Shown piece after piece: positions 51,410 to 62,780 of a stretch of DNA of 64,000 bases. Numbering within the stretch: position 1 is the first letter of the stretch; each line of letters starts with the position of its first letter. A model generated the notes under the pieces. The model worked only from the letters and a program-made list of their open reading frames with translations. It did not search any database and was not told the DNA's origin. The stretch is from Myxocyprinus asiaticus (taxonomy: Eukaryota > Chordata > Actinopteri > Cypriniformes > Catostomidae), in contig NC_059362.1 of NCBI RefSeq assembly GCF_019703515.2, positions 43,692,826-43,756,825 of the forward strand, read 5' to 3'. The translations under genes were made by a program, and so were the position numbers.

Positions 51410-52135
51410 TTGACTTTTTTAGCCTTGTCCCAGACCCAGACTTTCAAAATTAAACAATGAAAATCCATTATAAAAATACAAATTATTGCATGTTTAAAAC
51501 TATGATCATCTAAACAAAGAGTGAAATAAACAAACCATTTCAATATCTAATGTGCAAAAATGATTTCTATCAATCTTTCAAAAATTACGACTATCCAACA
51601 ATTGTGGCGTCATTTCCAAATATCAAACAATTTTGCCCCTAATTATGTTTTTTTTTCCCCAAAATAAGTTAGTGTACTTGTTAACCAAGTGGACAAAATT
51701 GTAAGTGAAGAGCATGCTTGAGATGAAATATGAGACAAGAGATGTTTGAATAAAACAAAGGAAAATAATGATAAATAGCAATTGTAAGCAGAATATTTTT
51801 ATTGGGTGTAATTTCCAATAAAACTGTAATTTTGCCAAATTATGCAAAAAGTGTGAAAATATTATTTAGTTGTGTGTATTTAGGATACATGAAATGTTAG
51901 CTATGCCTTAGCAAGAAAAAGGAGTCAGACATTTAATATATATATATATATATATATATAAAATACATTTTTCATCAGCATCATTTCCACCACAGAATTC
52001 TATTAAATACAATGCAGAATTTGAGATGTGATGGAAATGACACTGTGATGGGAATTTTCATGACTTTAAAAAAAAAAAAAAAAAAGACAGTAAATCTACA
52101 GTGCTAAAAGTGCCCAAAGTTGAAGAAACACCCCA
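51410..52135 (-). repeat. Unidentified 0.7-kb interspersed repeat, copy 2
   Basis: Inverted relative to 23338-24035. It includes a (TA)n at 51938 and an A run at 52068. It stops about 140 bp before the CpG-rich block. Confidence 0.7.
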
Positions 52136-52277
52136 AAAAATACAGTACCACAGTACAGCACAAACTACAGAGAGATTATCAGACAAACAGACAGAGATCA
52201 ACAGAATCTAATCATGAGAGTATTTCTGGTGATAATTCACTTTAAACATAAAATGCCATGAAATAAATAAACTTCAC

Positions 52278-52371
52278 CCCCATATGACAGTTTTAGGCAG
52301 CACAGAGAAGCGTTCGCTTCAGATAGGTTCACGATCTGGCTCGGTATCTTCAGCAGGTGGAGCGCGAGCAT
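52278..52371 (-). CDS. eva1a: Candidate first coding exon of long eva1a isoform
   Basis: An ATG in a strong Kozak setting (GCCGCCATGC) at 52371-52369 opens 31 codons beginning MLALHLLKIPSQIV. A phase-1 donor (GGGG|GTGAAGT) follows at 52277. The next plausible exon, 40334-40194, needs exactly one preceding base, so the phases join and the total would be 257 residues. The exon lies in the most CpG-rich part of this region, which suggests a promoter. I recognise no homology in these 31 residues, and the intron would span 12 kb of repeats, so the join is an inference. Confidence 0.3.
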
Positions 52372-52580
52372 GGCGGCCGCGTGCTTTCAGTCAATGGCAG
52401 AGATCGGTTCTGTTGTCTGCATCGCGGTTACTGGCTCCCTTCCTGGACATGTACCACTGTTCACGTTCGGAGTGGACCACACTCGGCATTTAACTGCAGC
52501 AGCGACAAGTGACCATTAACTTCTGATACGCCTCGTGTCCGTTTCATTTGCGCGAGCTTCATAGTGCACGTAAACCTCTA
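52284..52580. promoter_or_regulatory. CpG-rich block, candidate eva1a promoter
   Basis: Roughly 300 bp with many CpG and GC-rich motifs (GCGGCCGC, GCGCGAGC, CACGTTCGG), in sharp contrast to the AT-rich surroundings and free of obvious transposon ends. It lies 5' of eva1a on the minus strand. Promoter status is inferred from composition only. Confidence 0.35.
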
Positions 52581-53313
52581 TCAATAGCCGTCCAATGACA
52601 GACCATCTTATATCTCTTTCAAGTAGGGAGAGGGTGTGTGTCTTAAAATTGAGTTGAAAGTTCATGGGTTGCTCCCACATGTCAGCTGTCCAATGGCATT
52701 TTTAAACTCGATTGTCAAATGGATAAAGAAAAGCCATAGTAAAGAGAAAAGCCATTGGCAAATAGACAAAGAAAAGCAATTGTCAAATTGGGGTGAATTA
52801 AATAAACACATTTAAACATGCCTATTTATTTGTCCATTTATAAATTGGTTTATTTATCCACATTTTTATTTTAAAATTAATAGACTGATCATTTATTTCT
52901 TCATTCTTTTTAATTGGCACTCCACGGCTTCCATACAGTTTATCTAAAAACTTATCTTGTGTTATTACAGACAATCCAGAGCAGAATAATAGTTTTAATG
53001 ACACATAAAACAGATACAAACACAAGGCCTCAGATTAAATCATGGTTTCATCCTCAGAAACAGGTGATGTGTGTGTGTGTGTGGATAAAGCATAAAAGGG
53101 ACACAGCTGTTATCATTACAAAGCTAATATTAGACCCTAACATGAAAACTGCAACTCGGTAGAATAAAGAATAAAGTTACTATACCTACATTTTAGCTAA
53201 ATGATTTTTATGTGACACGTTGTACATATCGCGGCAGTTTCCTTGTGAAATAAACACTAGAGGTGCTAAAACAACAACAACCAATTTTATTCCCTTTTAC
53301 ACAAATCATGAGT

Positions 53314-54434
53314 AGGGCTGGCTATTTATACAGATTTCATGATTCAATTTGGATTTATAAGCTCTCGATTCATATGGGTATATTTAAGTTATAATGTCTT
53401 AAAATGTCTATAAAATATACATACAGTATGAAAGAAATCCTCTCCCAGCTAATGCTGTTGATTATAAAGAGGACCTTCTAACTAGGTACATTACGATAAT
53501 ATTTCGCAAATTATATTTGATTTGTTTTTCAGCATTTTGGTAACATTTTAGCTATATAAAAATGTACAAATCCATGTATTCCATCAATAAATAAGATATT
53601 ATATTGCATATATTATATTTTGTTACATGTTTATTGTTTAATGCATAATGGATACCATTTACAAGTATTTAAATACATTTGTAGAACACGTGCTAAAAAT
53701 TGTTACTGTCTCTTTAAGAAAACTGGCAGTTCTGTAAAGAGCATCTGTAAATGAGCGCATATTTATGAGAGAGGACTTAAATGGCTTCTTTACCTCATCC
53801 ATGCTATTCGTGATCAGAATTAATGTTTTTTTTATTTTTTTTTGATCAACAACTGACTGTAAAGAACAGAAGGGATATTAAAAGAGACATTATTCAATGA
53901 CAAATGGATTGCGTGGATATTGTCTTTGGACACACATTGCACGGAACGAGTCAAACCAAACTTTAATTCTCAGCATGCAATGAAAGGATCTAGCTGCTGA
54001 ACAACTTCACTATCCTACTCAATCACCACTGAGTTAAATCTGAACAATTGCCAGCTGGTGGCTAATCACAGATATTTTTAGTTGCATAGCGCAAAATTTC
54101 TTATGCAAGTGATTTACTTGCATTGTAGAGAGTTGCCCATATAGCAAAAGATCGATCTTAGGATCAGTAGCGGATTTAGGCATGGGTGACATGTGCAGTT
54201 GCCCAGGGCACCCACACAGACACCCCCCCCGGTCAACAACTTTGGGAGCGTGTTGAAGCAGGTTTCACCCAAGGCGCCATACAACCAACCCCCCCAATTT
54301 TGGGGGCGTGTTGAAACGGGTTTCGCTCAGGGCGCCATACAAGCTAGAACCGCCACTGCTTGGGATTGATGAATCGATATCGTTCAAATGAAGATCGTGA
54401 TGCATCAGAATGTCAATATTTTTACCCAGTCCTA
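53314..54434. mobile_element. TIR element (TAGGGCTGG...TTTATACAGATTTC) with nested hAT MITE
   Basis: Left end TAGGGCTGGCTATTTATAC; right end ATATTTTTACCCAGTCCTA. Inner ATGATTCAATTTG pairs loosely with GATGAATCGATATCG. No transposase. Confidence 0.55.
54165..54358. mobile_element. 194-bp hAT MITE with 8-bp target duplication
   Basis: Ends CAGTAGCGGATTTAGGC and, inverted, CAGTGGCGGTTCTAGC. Flanked by CTTAGGAT (54157-54164) and CTTGGGAT (54359-54366). Inside, a GTGTTGAA.C.GGTTTC.C unit occurs twice. Confidence 0.75.
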
Positions 54435-54573
54435 GTTCATAAACATTGAATTTTCACCCTGTTCCTTACACAACGCTATCTTATGACATCTAAACACTTT
54501 TACTATAGCGCATGACTTAAAATGCTGATGCATAACAATTACATTTACAAGCTTGTTCGAGCGTGATGAAATT

Positions 54574-54655
54574 GCGCGCCGGTAGCTCAACTGATAGAGT
54601 GTTGCAATTACAATGCAAAAAACCGGGGTACGAGTCCTAAAGAGCATGCGTGTCG
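54574..54655 (+). repeat. tRNA-like sequence (SINE head)
   Basis: An A-box-like GGTAGCTCAACTGATAGAG and a B-box-like GGGTACGAGTCC, 30 bp apart. It lacks a complementary acceptor stem, so it is not a functional tRNA. A similar but deleted relative (TGTAGCTCAAC, GGGTTCAATTTCC) is at 14570. Confidence 0.5.
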
Positions 54656-54659
54656 ACAC

Positions 54660-56671
54660 CTGAACTGACAGTTTAATAGAAGCACCACAAAATGTCGTGG
54701 TTGCTTCAGAAATTGTGTTTTTCATCTCAGATTTGCTTTTTATGACACTATTAGGTTTAAGGTAGGGAGGTCGGCTTTGTTGATTTAAAACTCAGTAGAG
54801 AATTAATCTTAAAAACCTCATCTGCTTGGGAGAACATTTAACACTCTTTAAGCATCACAGTGGACATTTCACTTTTGAACTGCCATGATACGTGTAATGA
54901 ACTACATAATGTCATTTTGCAAAAATGTCGCCAAAGTCACATAATTGTTTACGAGATCAGGTCAGTGTGTATACTCTAAACTTCTTCTTATTTTTTTTTC
55001 CACTTATAAAGTCAAAGTTTCTTGTATCAAAACTGTTGCAATGTAGTTTCTCTCTCTGCCCCTTATAATTGCACTAACCCTACAGAAAAAAAAACACACA
55101 CATTTCCCATGATGCATCACTAGAAAAAGTAAAAACAAGCATCACTTGACCTGACGCATTCAGTCACATTACACTTTACTGACCTACAGTTAGCTTCACC
55201 AGCATGCCGTCTGGCAGGAATGCATTCAGCAAATTCACAGAATTCCAGTCTGATCCCTTTTGCAGCAGCATTAGTTGTAAATTACATGTTAAATACCCTA
55301 TATTGAGCTCTCTTAGTGGTTATGACAAACACATACACATATATGCATGCATACACACACAAGCACATAAAGTATGCACACATACATGCACATCTCATAT
55401 GAAACATCCAAAGAATGTTTTTCTACACACCATGTAGATACAGAGAAAGAGAAAGAGTATCTTCTCCCTGTAGATCCACCTTGACAAGCACACAGTCATT
55501 TTACGACATTGTCTCTGAACTCAAAGCCTGATACAGATAACACACACACACACACAGTCCTGACGCTGTGTTTATGCTGACACTGCAGACAGACCCACGC
55601 TTATCCAAACACACGGGCTCTGCCCAGCCATAAACACACACAACAGAGCCAAAGAACACCATCTGAACAGCAATGCAGGACACCAAATCAGAATACTCTC
55701 AATTTAGTCAAACATCAACATGTGTTCCTGGGAAATTCAGACAAAGTTTGGTAGAAAAGGATGAAAGAATAAAGCCCGAAGTTCAAGTAAAGTAAAAGAT
55801 TAGCGATGCACCGATGTACTTTATCAGACAAACATCTACAGTATAGTGATTAGCGACCAATTAAAACGATCAGCTGAATTATCAGACATGAGCCGATTGT
55901 TTAAAAACAGTCAATAATCAGGGCCAATTATTTCCAGTTTTTAATCTGGAGACACATTATCAACAGACCTGAAAAAGCCTTCAGACTATTCTCAGACAGA
56001 ATGTACTGATCTTGGGGAGAATTGTGTTGAATGAATCTACACATGGGAAATTGGAAATGTGTTAAATGGAGTTGAGAATACTGCACTCTTTATGGTGACA
56101 TAAACAAATTAGCCAATGTATTTTACAAACATGCAAAGACTGGGGGTTGCGTACAACTTGGTGACTGATGGGCATTCCAGTTCTGCAGAAATCTTGTCGC
56201 ACGTCTTGTGAAAGATGTACAAATCATATACAAATGTAACACTAAAAGGATCGTAAAAACATCTAAAAGCTGATAATTACAGAGCTCTTACAAACACTGA
56301 AGGCTGTAAAAAAGGAATTCATCTCGCAACGAGGCTGCGGTTCTTTTCTGTGAGTGAAATATGAGTTCAAGAGTAACAGTTCAAAGCATCTGTTTACATG
56401 AAACAACTTAAAAAGGCATACGCCTGCTGCGCTCTCGACTACACACGTGATTAAAATGAAGCTGTAAATTAAATTGCTCGGTTTGGTCAAAGTGTATATG
56501 TGTGTGTGTTTGGCAAAATTCTCACTCTCACTCCTGACAAATTAGTGTTGATAGGCACAAGTCTGGCTAGTAAAAACTCCCTGTATGGTGCAAATATTCA
56601 GCTCCCTTTCTCTCTTTCAAATGGGTTGAAATGCTTGCGTACACATACTGAAAAAAACCCTACAAATAAAT

Positions 56672-56707
<36 letters not shown>

Positions 56708-56770
56708 TCGTGCTGTGGATATTAATGGACTTTTGGGGGCATATAAGTGCTTGCCTGAGCAAAATTTCTG
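54660..56770. other. Intergenic DNA, nothing recognised
   Basis: AT-rich unique-looking sequence with (CA)n at 55540 and 56690 and a GATGCACCGATGTA repeat fragment at 55806. No supported exon. Confidence 0.4.
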
Positions 56771-56774
56771 TCAG

Positions 56775-57945
56775 GGCATTTCTAGGTTTCTAGGGTGTTT
56801 TGAGTGGTTGCTAAGGTGTTGCTAGGTGGTTTATAGCTTTCTAAGGTGTTCTGGGTGGGTGCTAACGTGTTGCTAGGTAGTTTATAGGTTGTTCTGGGTG
56901 GTTGCTAGGGGGTTTCTAGGGTGCTCTGGGTTATTGCTAAGGTGATGCTTGGTGGTTTCTAGGTATCTAGCATGGTCTGAGTGGTTGCTTAGGTATTTCC
57001 AAGTTTTTTAGGATGTTCTGGGTGGTTACTAAGGTGTTTCTAAGCGGTTTCTAGGGTGTTCTGGGTGGTTGCTAATGTGTTGCTAGGGAGTTTCTTGAGT
57101 GGTCTGGGTTGTTGCTAAGGTGTTGCTAGGTGGTTTCTAGGGTCCTAGGGTGTTCTGGGTGGTTGCTAAGGTGTTGCTATGTTGTTTCTAGTGTATTCTG
57201 GGTGGTTGCTAATGTGTTTCTAGGTGGTTTCTATGTTTATAGGGTGTTCTGAGTGGTTGCTAGTGTGTGGCTAGGTGGTTTCTAGGGTGTTCTGAGTGGT
57301 TGCTAACATGTTGCTAGGTGATTTATAGGTTGCTCTGGGTGGTTGATAAGGTGTTGCTATGGGGTTTCTATGGTGTTCTGAGTAGTTGCTAAGGTGTAAC
57401 TAGTTGGTTTCAAGGGTGTCCTTGGTGGTTGCTAAGGTGTTGCTAGATGGTTTCTAGGGTGTTCTGGGTGGTTGCTAAGGTGTTGCTAGGTGGTTTCTAT
57501 GTTTATAGGGTGTTCTGAGTGGTTGCTAGTGTGTAGCTAGGTGGTCTCTAGGGTGTTCTTAGTGGTTGCTAAGGTGTTGCTTGGGGGTTTCTATGGTGTT
57601 CCGAGTAATTGCTAAGGTGTTGCTAGTTGGTTTCTAGGGTGTTCAGAGTGGTTGCTAAGGTTTTTCAAGGTGGTTTCTATGTTGAGGGTGTTCTGTGTGG
57701 TTGCTAAGGTGTTGCTAGGTGGTTTCTAGGTTCCTATGGTGTTCTGTTTGGTTGCTAAAATGTTGCTAGGTGGATTCTAGGTTGTTCTGGGTGGTTGCTA
57801 AGGTGTTGCTAGGTGGTTTCTAGTGTGTTCTGGGTGGTTGCTTATGTGTTGCTACGTGGTTTCTAGGGTGTTCTGAGTGGTTTCCAGTGTGTTGCTAGGT
57901 GGTTTCTTGGGTGTTCTGAGTTGTTTCAAGGTTTCTAAGTTTTTG
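56775..57945. repeat. ~43-bp minisatellite (GGTTGCTAAGGTGTTGCTAG)
   Basis: Some 25-30 imperfect units of GTTCTGGGTGGTTGCTAAGG / TGTTGCTAGGTGGTTTCTAG, with unit-length variants (insertions such as TTCCTA). Confidence 0.92.
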
Positions 57946-58057
57946 TTTGAAAATGTATTCATTTTACTAAGTTTATGCTTCTCATGCACACTAGCATGGC
58001 ATTTTCCTTGACTGAAAACACCATGCCAGTGTTTAGAAAATGCTCTCAGTTACCACA

Positions 58058-59275
58058 TACACCGATGAGCCAAAAAATTATGACCACACACAGGTGAAGT
58101 GAATAACGTTGATCATCTCCTAACAAGGCCACATGTCAAGGTCTGGGTAGATTAGATGGTAAGTGAACAATCAGTTCTCATAGTCAACGTGTTGAATGCA
58201 GGAGAAATGGGCAGGAGTGAAGACCTGAGCGATTTTGACAAGGGCCAAATTGTTATGGCCAGACGACTGGGTCAGAGCATCTCTGAAACAGCAAGGCTTG
58301 TGGGGTGCTCCCGGTCAGCAGTGGTGAGTACCTACCGACAGTGGTCCGAGGAGGGACAAACCACAAACCAGCGACAGGGTGTTGGGCGCCCAAGGATCAT
58401 CGATGTGCGAGGGCAACGAAGGCTATCCCGTCTGGTCCAAACTGACAGAAAGTCTACTGTGGCACAAGTCACTGAAAATTTTAATGATGGTTATGGGAGG
58501 AATGTTTCACAACACACAGTGCATTGCATCCTGCTGCGTATGGGGCTGCGTTAGTTGCAGACCGGTCAGAGTGCCCAGGATGACCCCTGTTCATCGCACC
58601 TACAATGGGCACGGGAGCGTCAGAACAGGACCTTGGAGCAGTAGAAGAAGGTTGCATGGTCCGATGAGTCCCGTTTTCTTCTACATCACGTAGACAGCTG
58701 TGTAAGTGGGCGCCGTTTATCTGGGGAAGTGATAGCACCAGGATGCACTGTGGGAAGAAGACAAGCCAGTGGAGAGAGTGTGATGCTCTGGGCAATGTTC
58801 TGCTGGGAAACACAGAGTCCGGCCAATCATGTGGATGTCAATTTGACACGTGCCACCTACCTAAATATCGTTACAGACCAGGTACACCCCATCATGGCAA
58901 TGGTATTCCCTGATGGCAGTGGCCTCTTTCAGCAGGATAATGCGGCCTGCCACACTGCACACATTGTTCAGGAATGGTTTGAGGAACATGATGAAGAGTT
59001 CAAGGTGTTGCCCTGGCCTCCAAATTCCCCCGATCTCAATCCGATTGAGCGTCTGTGGGATGTGCTGGACCAACAAGTCCAATCCATGGCGGCTCCACCT
59101 CGCAACTTACAGGACTTGGAGGATCTGCTGGTAATGTCTTGGTGCCAGATACCACAGGACACCTTCAGGGGTCTTGTAGAGTCCATGCCTCGGCAGATTG
59201 GCACTGTTTTGGCAGTATTCGGAGGACCAACTGCATATTAGGCAGGTGGTCATAATGTTTTGGCTCATCCGTGTA
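58058..59275 (+). mobile_element. Tc1-like transposon (ATGAGCCAAAAAATTATGACCAC ends)
   Basis: Left TIR TACACCGATGAGCC and right TIR (inverse) GGCTCATCCGTGTA, both starting TA. 1.22 kb with a nearly complete transposase. Confidence 0.92.
58207..59241 (+). pseudogene. Tc1/mariner transposase, one stop and frameshift
   Basis: [20 protein letters not shown], then a paired-like helix-turn-helix ([20 protein letters not shown]) and GVGRPRI. A TAG at 58553 (after RMGLR) and a frameshift split it from the catalytic part. WSDESRFLLH (about 58660), QQDNAACHTAHIVQEWF (about 58932) and SPDLNPIERLWDVLDQQV (about 59027) supply DD34E. The frame ends at 59241 (FGGPTAY). It is the least damaged transposase here. 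Confidence 0.88.
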
Positions 59276-60019
59276 CTTTGGAAAAGGATGATGTTAGGAA
59301 ACTAGCCTCACACAGTTAAAAAAAAAAAAACATAAAACTTCACAAATATGTCAAATCATGCAACTAGTTCTTACTAAGAACTTCTCATTCTAAATGTAAT
59401 ACCAGATATAAACCTGTGCATCCTGACTCCCAGAAGCCAGCCAATCAGACTGGAGCATATTGAGAAAGCTCTTGCCAATTTTTGTATTTTGTAATCATTT
59501 ACTCACCCTCATGTTGTTTCACACCTGAATGACTCTCTTTCTTCTTTAAATGTACATGGAAATGACGATAGAATTTTCATTTTGGATGAACTTTCCCTTT
59601 AAGCGGTGCATTGAAATTGAGAACGGAGCTCTATGAAGTTAAATCACAATTTATGTGAACGTGTGTTTGTAGTAAATCTTGAACAGAACAGACACACACC
59701 TTAAATTTACTTTACATATCTTTAACCTGCATGTCACTTTTTCCCAGTAGATTGCGAGTGATGGTGGTGTGTGTGTTTGGATTAACCTAGTTACACTTTG
59801 AGGATAAATTTATCCCCAGATATGAGCTAAATCTGACAAAACCTCCTTTTCGGGACTTTCAGAGACATCCTCAAAAGGTTAAAATTATTTGTAAAGTAAA
59901 TGAGTAAGTTATCCTAAGTATAAGCAATAGTAATAGGAAATCACACACAAATGTTCAAACAGAGAAAAGCAGAATTTGACAAAAATTAACACAACGTAAG
60001 AATGCATCAACACACTTAC

Positions 60020-60139
60020 ACACACATGGTGTTGTAAATCAGTTCCTCACACACTTTCTCCTTGATTCTCTTCCTCCGGTCAGCTTCTACCTGCACACAC
60101 GTCTGCAAGAGTTGTAGAAGGACGAGAAGCTGGATGTCC
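60020..60139 (-). CDS. Orphan exon-like block, product unknown
   Basis: 120 bp, open in one frame, between an acceptor (TTCTTAAAG|G) and a strong donor (GT|GTAAGTG). It encodes DIQLLVLLQLLQTC followed by EADRRKRIKEKVCEELI, a helix-prone, charged segment unlike the repeats around it. Entry and exit phases match (120 bp is a multiple of three). If the donor is not used, the frame stops two codons later. An internal acceptor (GTGCAG|GTAGAAG) is an alternative start. About 100 bp upstream, MSHKLKKRRKAGAH followed by a GT donor could be a first exon joining that internal acceptor. I do not recognise the protein family. Confidence 0.3.
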
Positions 60140-61255
60140 CTTTAAGAAGGTAAAACGCTAGGTAAAACTTCACAACGCTCCTCCAACACAAATGATCTGA
60201 TAGTTTACAATCTCACGTGAGCTCCTGCTTTTCTCCTTTTCTTTAACTTGTGACTCATGTTTTTCACTGACCAGCTCACTGAACACACACACACACACAC
60301 TCATGTTCAGCGTACCAGAGAGACAGTGAGAGGGGCCGGAGTTAAACCAGAGAGGGCGTGTAGGTTTTCAGTTAGTGTGTTAGAGCATAAGAGTGTGTGT
60401 GTGTGAAGACAAAGCAAGAAAAAAAGAAACAGGAAATGGCATGAGGTTTTCATTCAGCTGAGATTGTGGCTTTGGGACTTTGACTCTCTCTCTCTCTATA
60501 ATCTTTGTCTCTGCCGTCTGCATTCGTCTTTTAGCTACTATTGCAACTTGGCAGTGTGATACTACAGATATTATTGACTTTTGTATAACAAATTGCTTGT
60601 TATTAGGGATGGGAATCTTAAGGAATGTATTAGGCATTCCATTAGCCGAACGATTCTTTTTGAGGAAGAAATATTTGGAAATAACAAATGCAATTCTCAC
60701 TGGATTTATTGCCCCCAGCAGTTATGTACCAAATGATGAGATGATTTTAACATTTAACAGAGCGGTTTAATTCAAAAGGTGATTTAATTTGTACGGGAAT
60801 CAGACTACACTGGTCATGCAGTATGATTCGGCTGTAGATTCAAAAGAATCGACTCATAAGAGTCATTCGTACAGGAATCTGACTACACCACTCTCGCTGT
60901 ATGATTTGTGCTGTATATTCAAAAGAACCAACTCATAAGAATCATTTGTTCGGGAATCGGCCTGCACTGATCACACTGTATGTTTCGCCCTGTAGACTCA
61001 AGAGAACCGACTCATAAGAGTCTATTGTTCGGGAATCAGACTACACCACTCGCGCTGTATGATTTGTGCTGTATATTCAAAAGAACCAACTCATAAGAAT
61101 CATTTGTTCGGGAATCGGACTGCACTGATTGCACTGTTTGTTTCTCGCTGTAGATTCAAAAGAACTGACTCATAAGAGTCTATTGTTCGGCAGTTGGACT
61201 ACACCGGATGCGCTGTATGTTTCACACTGAAGATTTAAATGAACTGATTCATAAG

Positions 61256-61714
61256 CAGTGTTGGGTGTAATCCAATTACAAAGTAATTTGTTACTTTATC
61301 TATTTAATTGTTAGTCAAAAAAGTAGTGTAATATATTACATTTTAAATTCTTGTAATCAGATTACAGTTACTGACTTTCAGTTAATTACTTTTAGGTACA
61401 TTATAGGGTTATGCTTATTTCTAATATATAACTTATGTAGAATACATGAATTATAGCCCATAACGAGTCATTGTGAAGGAGAAATGTGAGGTACTGAGTG
61501 CAAGACTTGTGTGTAACATTGAACAAGAAATATAGACATTATTTTGAATCTGTTGAGCGGAAAAGTGTTTTAGAAAGTAACTTAAAAGTAAAATAATTAG
61601 TAATGTGATTACTTTTTCAATTAAGTAATTAGTGAAGTAATCTGATTACAATTTTAGAGAAATAATTATTCATTTGTACTGGATTTCTATTTTTAAGTAA
61701 CTTACCCAACACTG
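61256..61714. mobile_element. hAT-like MITE (CAGTGTTGGGTGTAATCC)
   Basis: Left CAGTGTTGGGTGTAATCC; right AACTTACCCAACACTG. Flanking octamers TTCATAAG and CTCATAAC match at six of eight. Interior repeats TAATCAGATTAC-type words. No ORF. Confidence 0.6.
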
Positions 61715-61719
61715 CTCAT

Positions 61720-62520
61720 AACATTTACATTTACATTTCTTCATTTGGCAGACGCTTTTATCCAAAGTGACTTACAAAAGAGGAAAACATAAGCGAATCA
61801 TCTTAAGGAGACAGTGATATGAAAAGTGCCGTATTACAAAGTTTCACTAGCATCAGAATAGCATTCAAAACAGATTAAAGTGCATCAAGGAAAAGATGTG
61901 TTTTTGGCCGTTTTTGAAGATGAGAAAGTGAGTCAGCTTCACGGATGGAGTTGGGAAGGTCATTCCACCAACGTGGTATGATGAAGCCGAAAGTCAAGGA
62001 AAGTGTTTTGGTGCCTCTTTGTGTTGGTACAACAAGGCGACGTTCCTTAGCCAACCACAGGCTTCTAGTGGGCGCGTAGCTCTGCAGAAATGATTTTAGG
62101 TATGCTGGAGCAGACCAGTGACTGTTCTGTATGCCAGCATCAGAGACTTGAATTTGATACGTGCATCAACCGGCAGCCAGTGGAGAAAGACAAGGAGTGG
62201 TGTAACATGTCGTCTCTTTGGTTCATTAAAGACCAGACGTGCTGCTGCATTCTGGATCATTTGCAGGGGTCTAATTGCACATGCAGGGAGGCCTGCAATG
62301 AGAGCGTTACAGTAGTCCAGTCTAGTTATGACAAGTGACTGGACAAGCAGTTGTGTGGCATGTTCAGAGAGGAAGGGTCTTTTCTTCCTGATATTGTAGA
62401 ATGTAAATCTACATGATCTTGTGGTCTTGAGATGTGGTCTATGAAATTTAGTTTGTTATCGATGGTTATCCCTAGATTTCTGAACGTTTTGGAAGGCGTT
62501 ACTCTAGTTGCACCCAGCTG
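61720..62520 (-). pseudogene. LINE (L2/Rex1-like) 3' fragment
   Basis: Minus strand: NLGITIDNKLNFIDHI, then in shifted frames the reverse transcriptase C-terminal region (LITRLDYC-type text, RLVFNEPKRRHVTP, LHWLPVDARIKFKSL). It ends with the 3' tail GGATAAAAGCGTCTGCCAAA and TAAATG repeats. It is 5'-truncated, as usual for LINEs. Confidence 0.7.
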
Positions 62521-62780
62521 CATGGTGTCATTTGTTCGGGAATCAGACTTCACTGGTCGCGCTGTACGTTTCACACTGTAAACTCCAAAGAACAGACTCA
62601 TAAGAGTAATTTGTTTGTAAAGTGGACTACACTAGTCATGCTGTATGTTTCGCATTGTTGATTCAATGGCGGCTGACAGGTAGGAAACACAGAGTATTTT
62701 TGCACGAGGTTCTTTCCTTATCAGCGGAAGAATGCACATTCAAGAACCGTCAATGTAACCGGTTCAGAACAAGAAGGTCA

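Larger units (their letters stand above)
60604..62780 (+). mobile_element. Transposon with short satellite array (copy B), interrupted
   Basis: Start AGGGATGGGAATC, with GAGGAAGAAATATTTGG as in copy A. Satellite monomers occupy 60790-61255 and 62520-62670, in the opposite orientation to copy A. A hAT-like MITE and a LINE fragment sit between. The right flank (GAATGCACATTCAAGAACCG) matches copy A's far flank. Confidence 0.6.

Noticed and set aside
54574..54655. A tRNA gene
   Set aside because: A and B boxes are present but the acceptor and anticodon stems do not pair; it looks like a SINE head.
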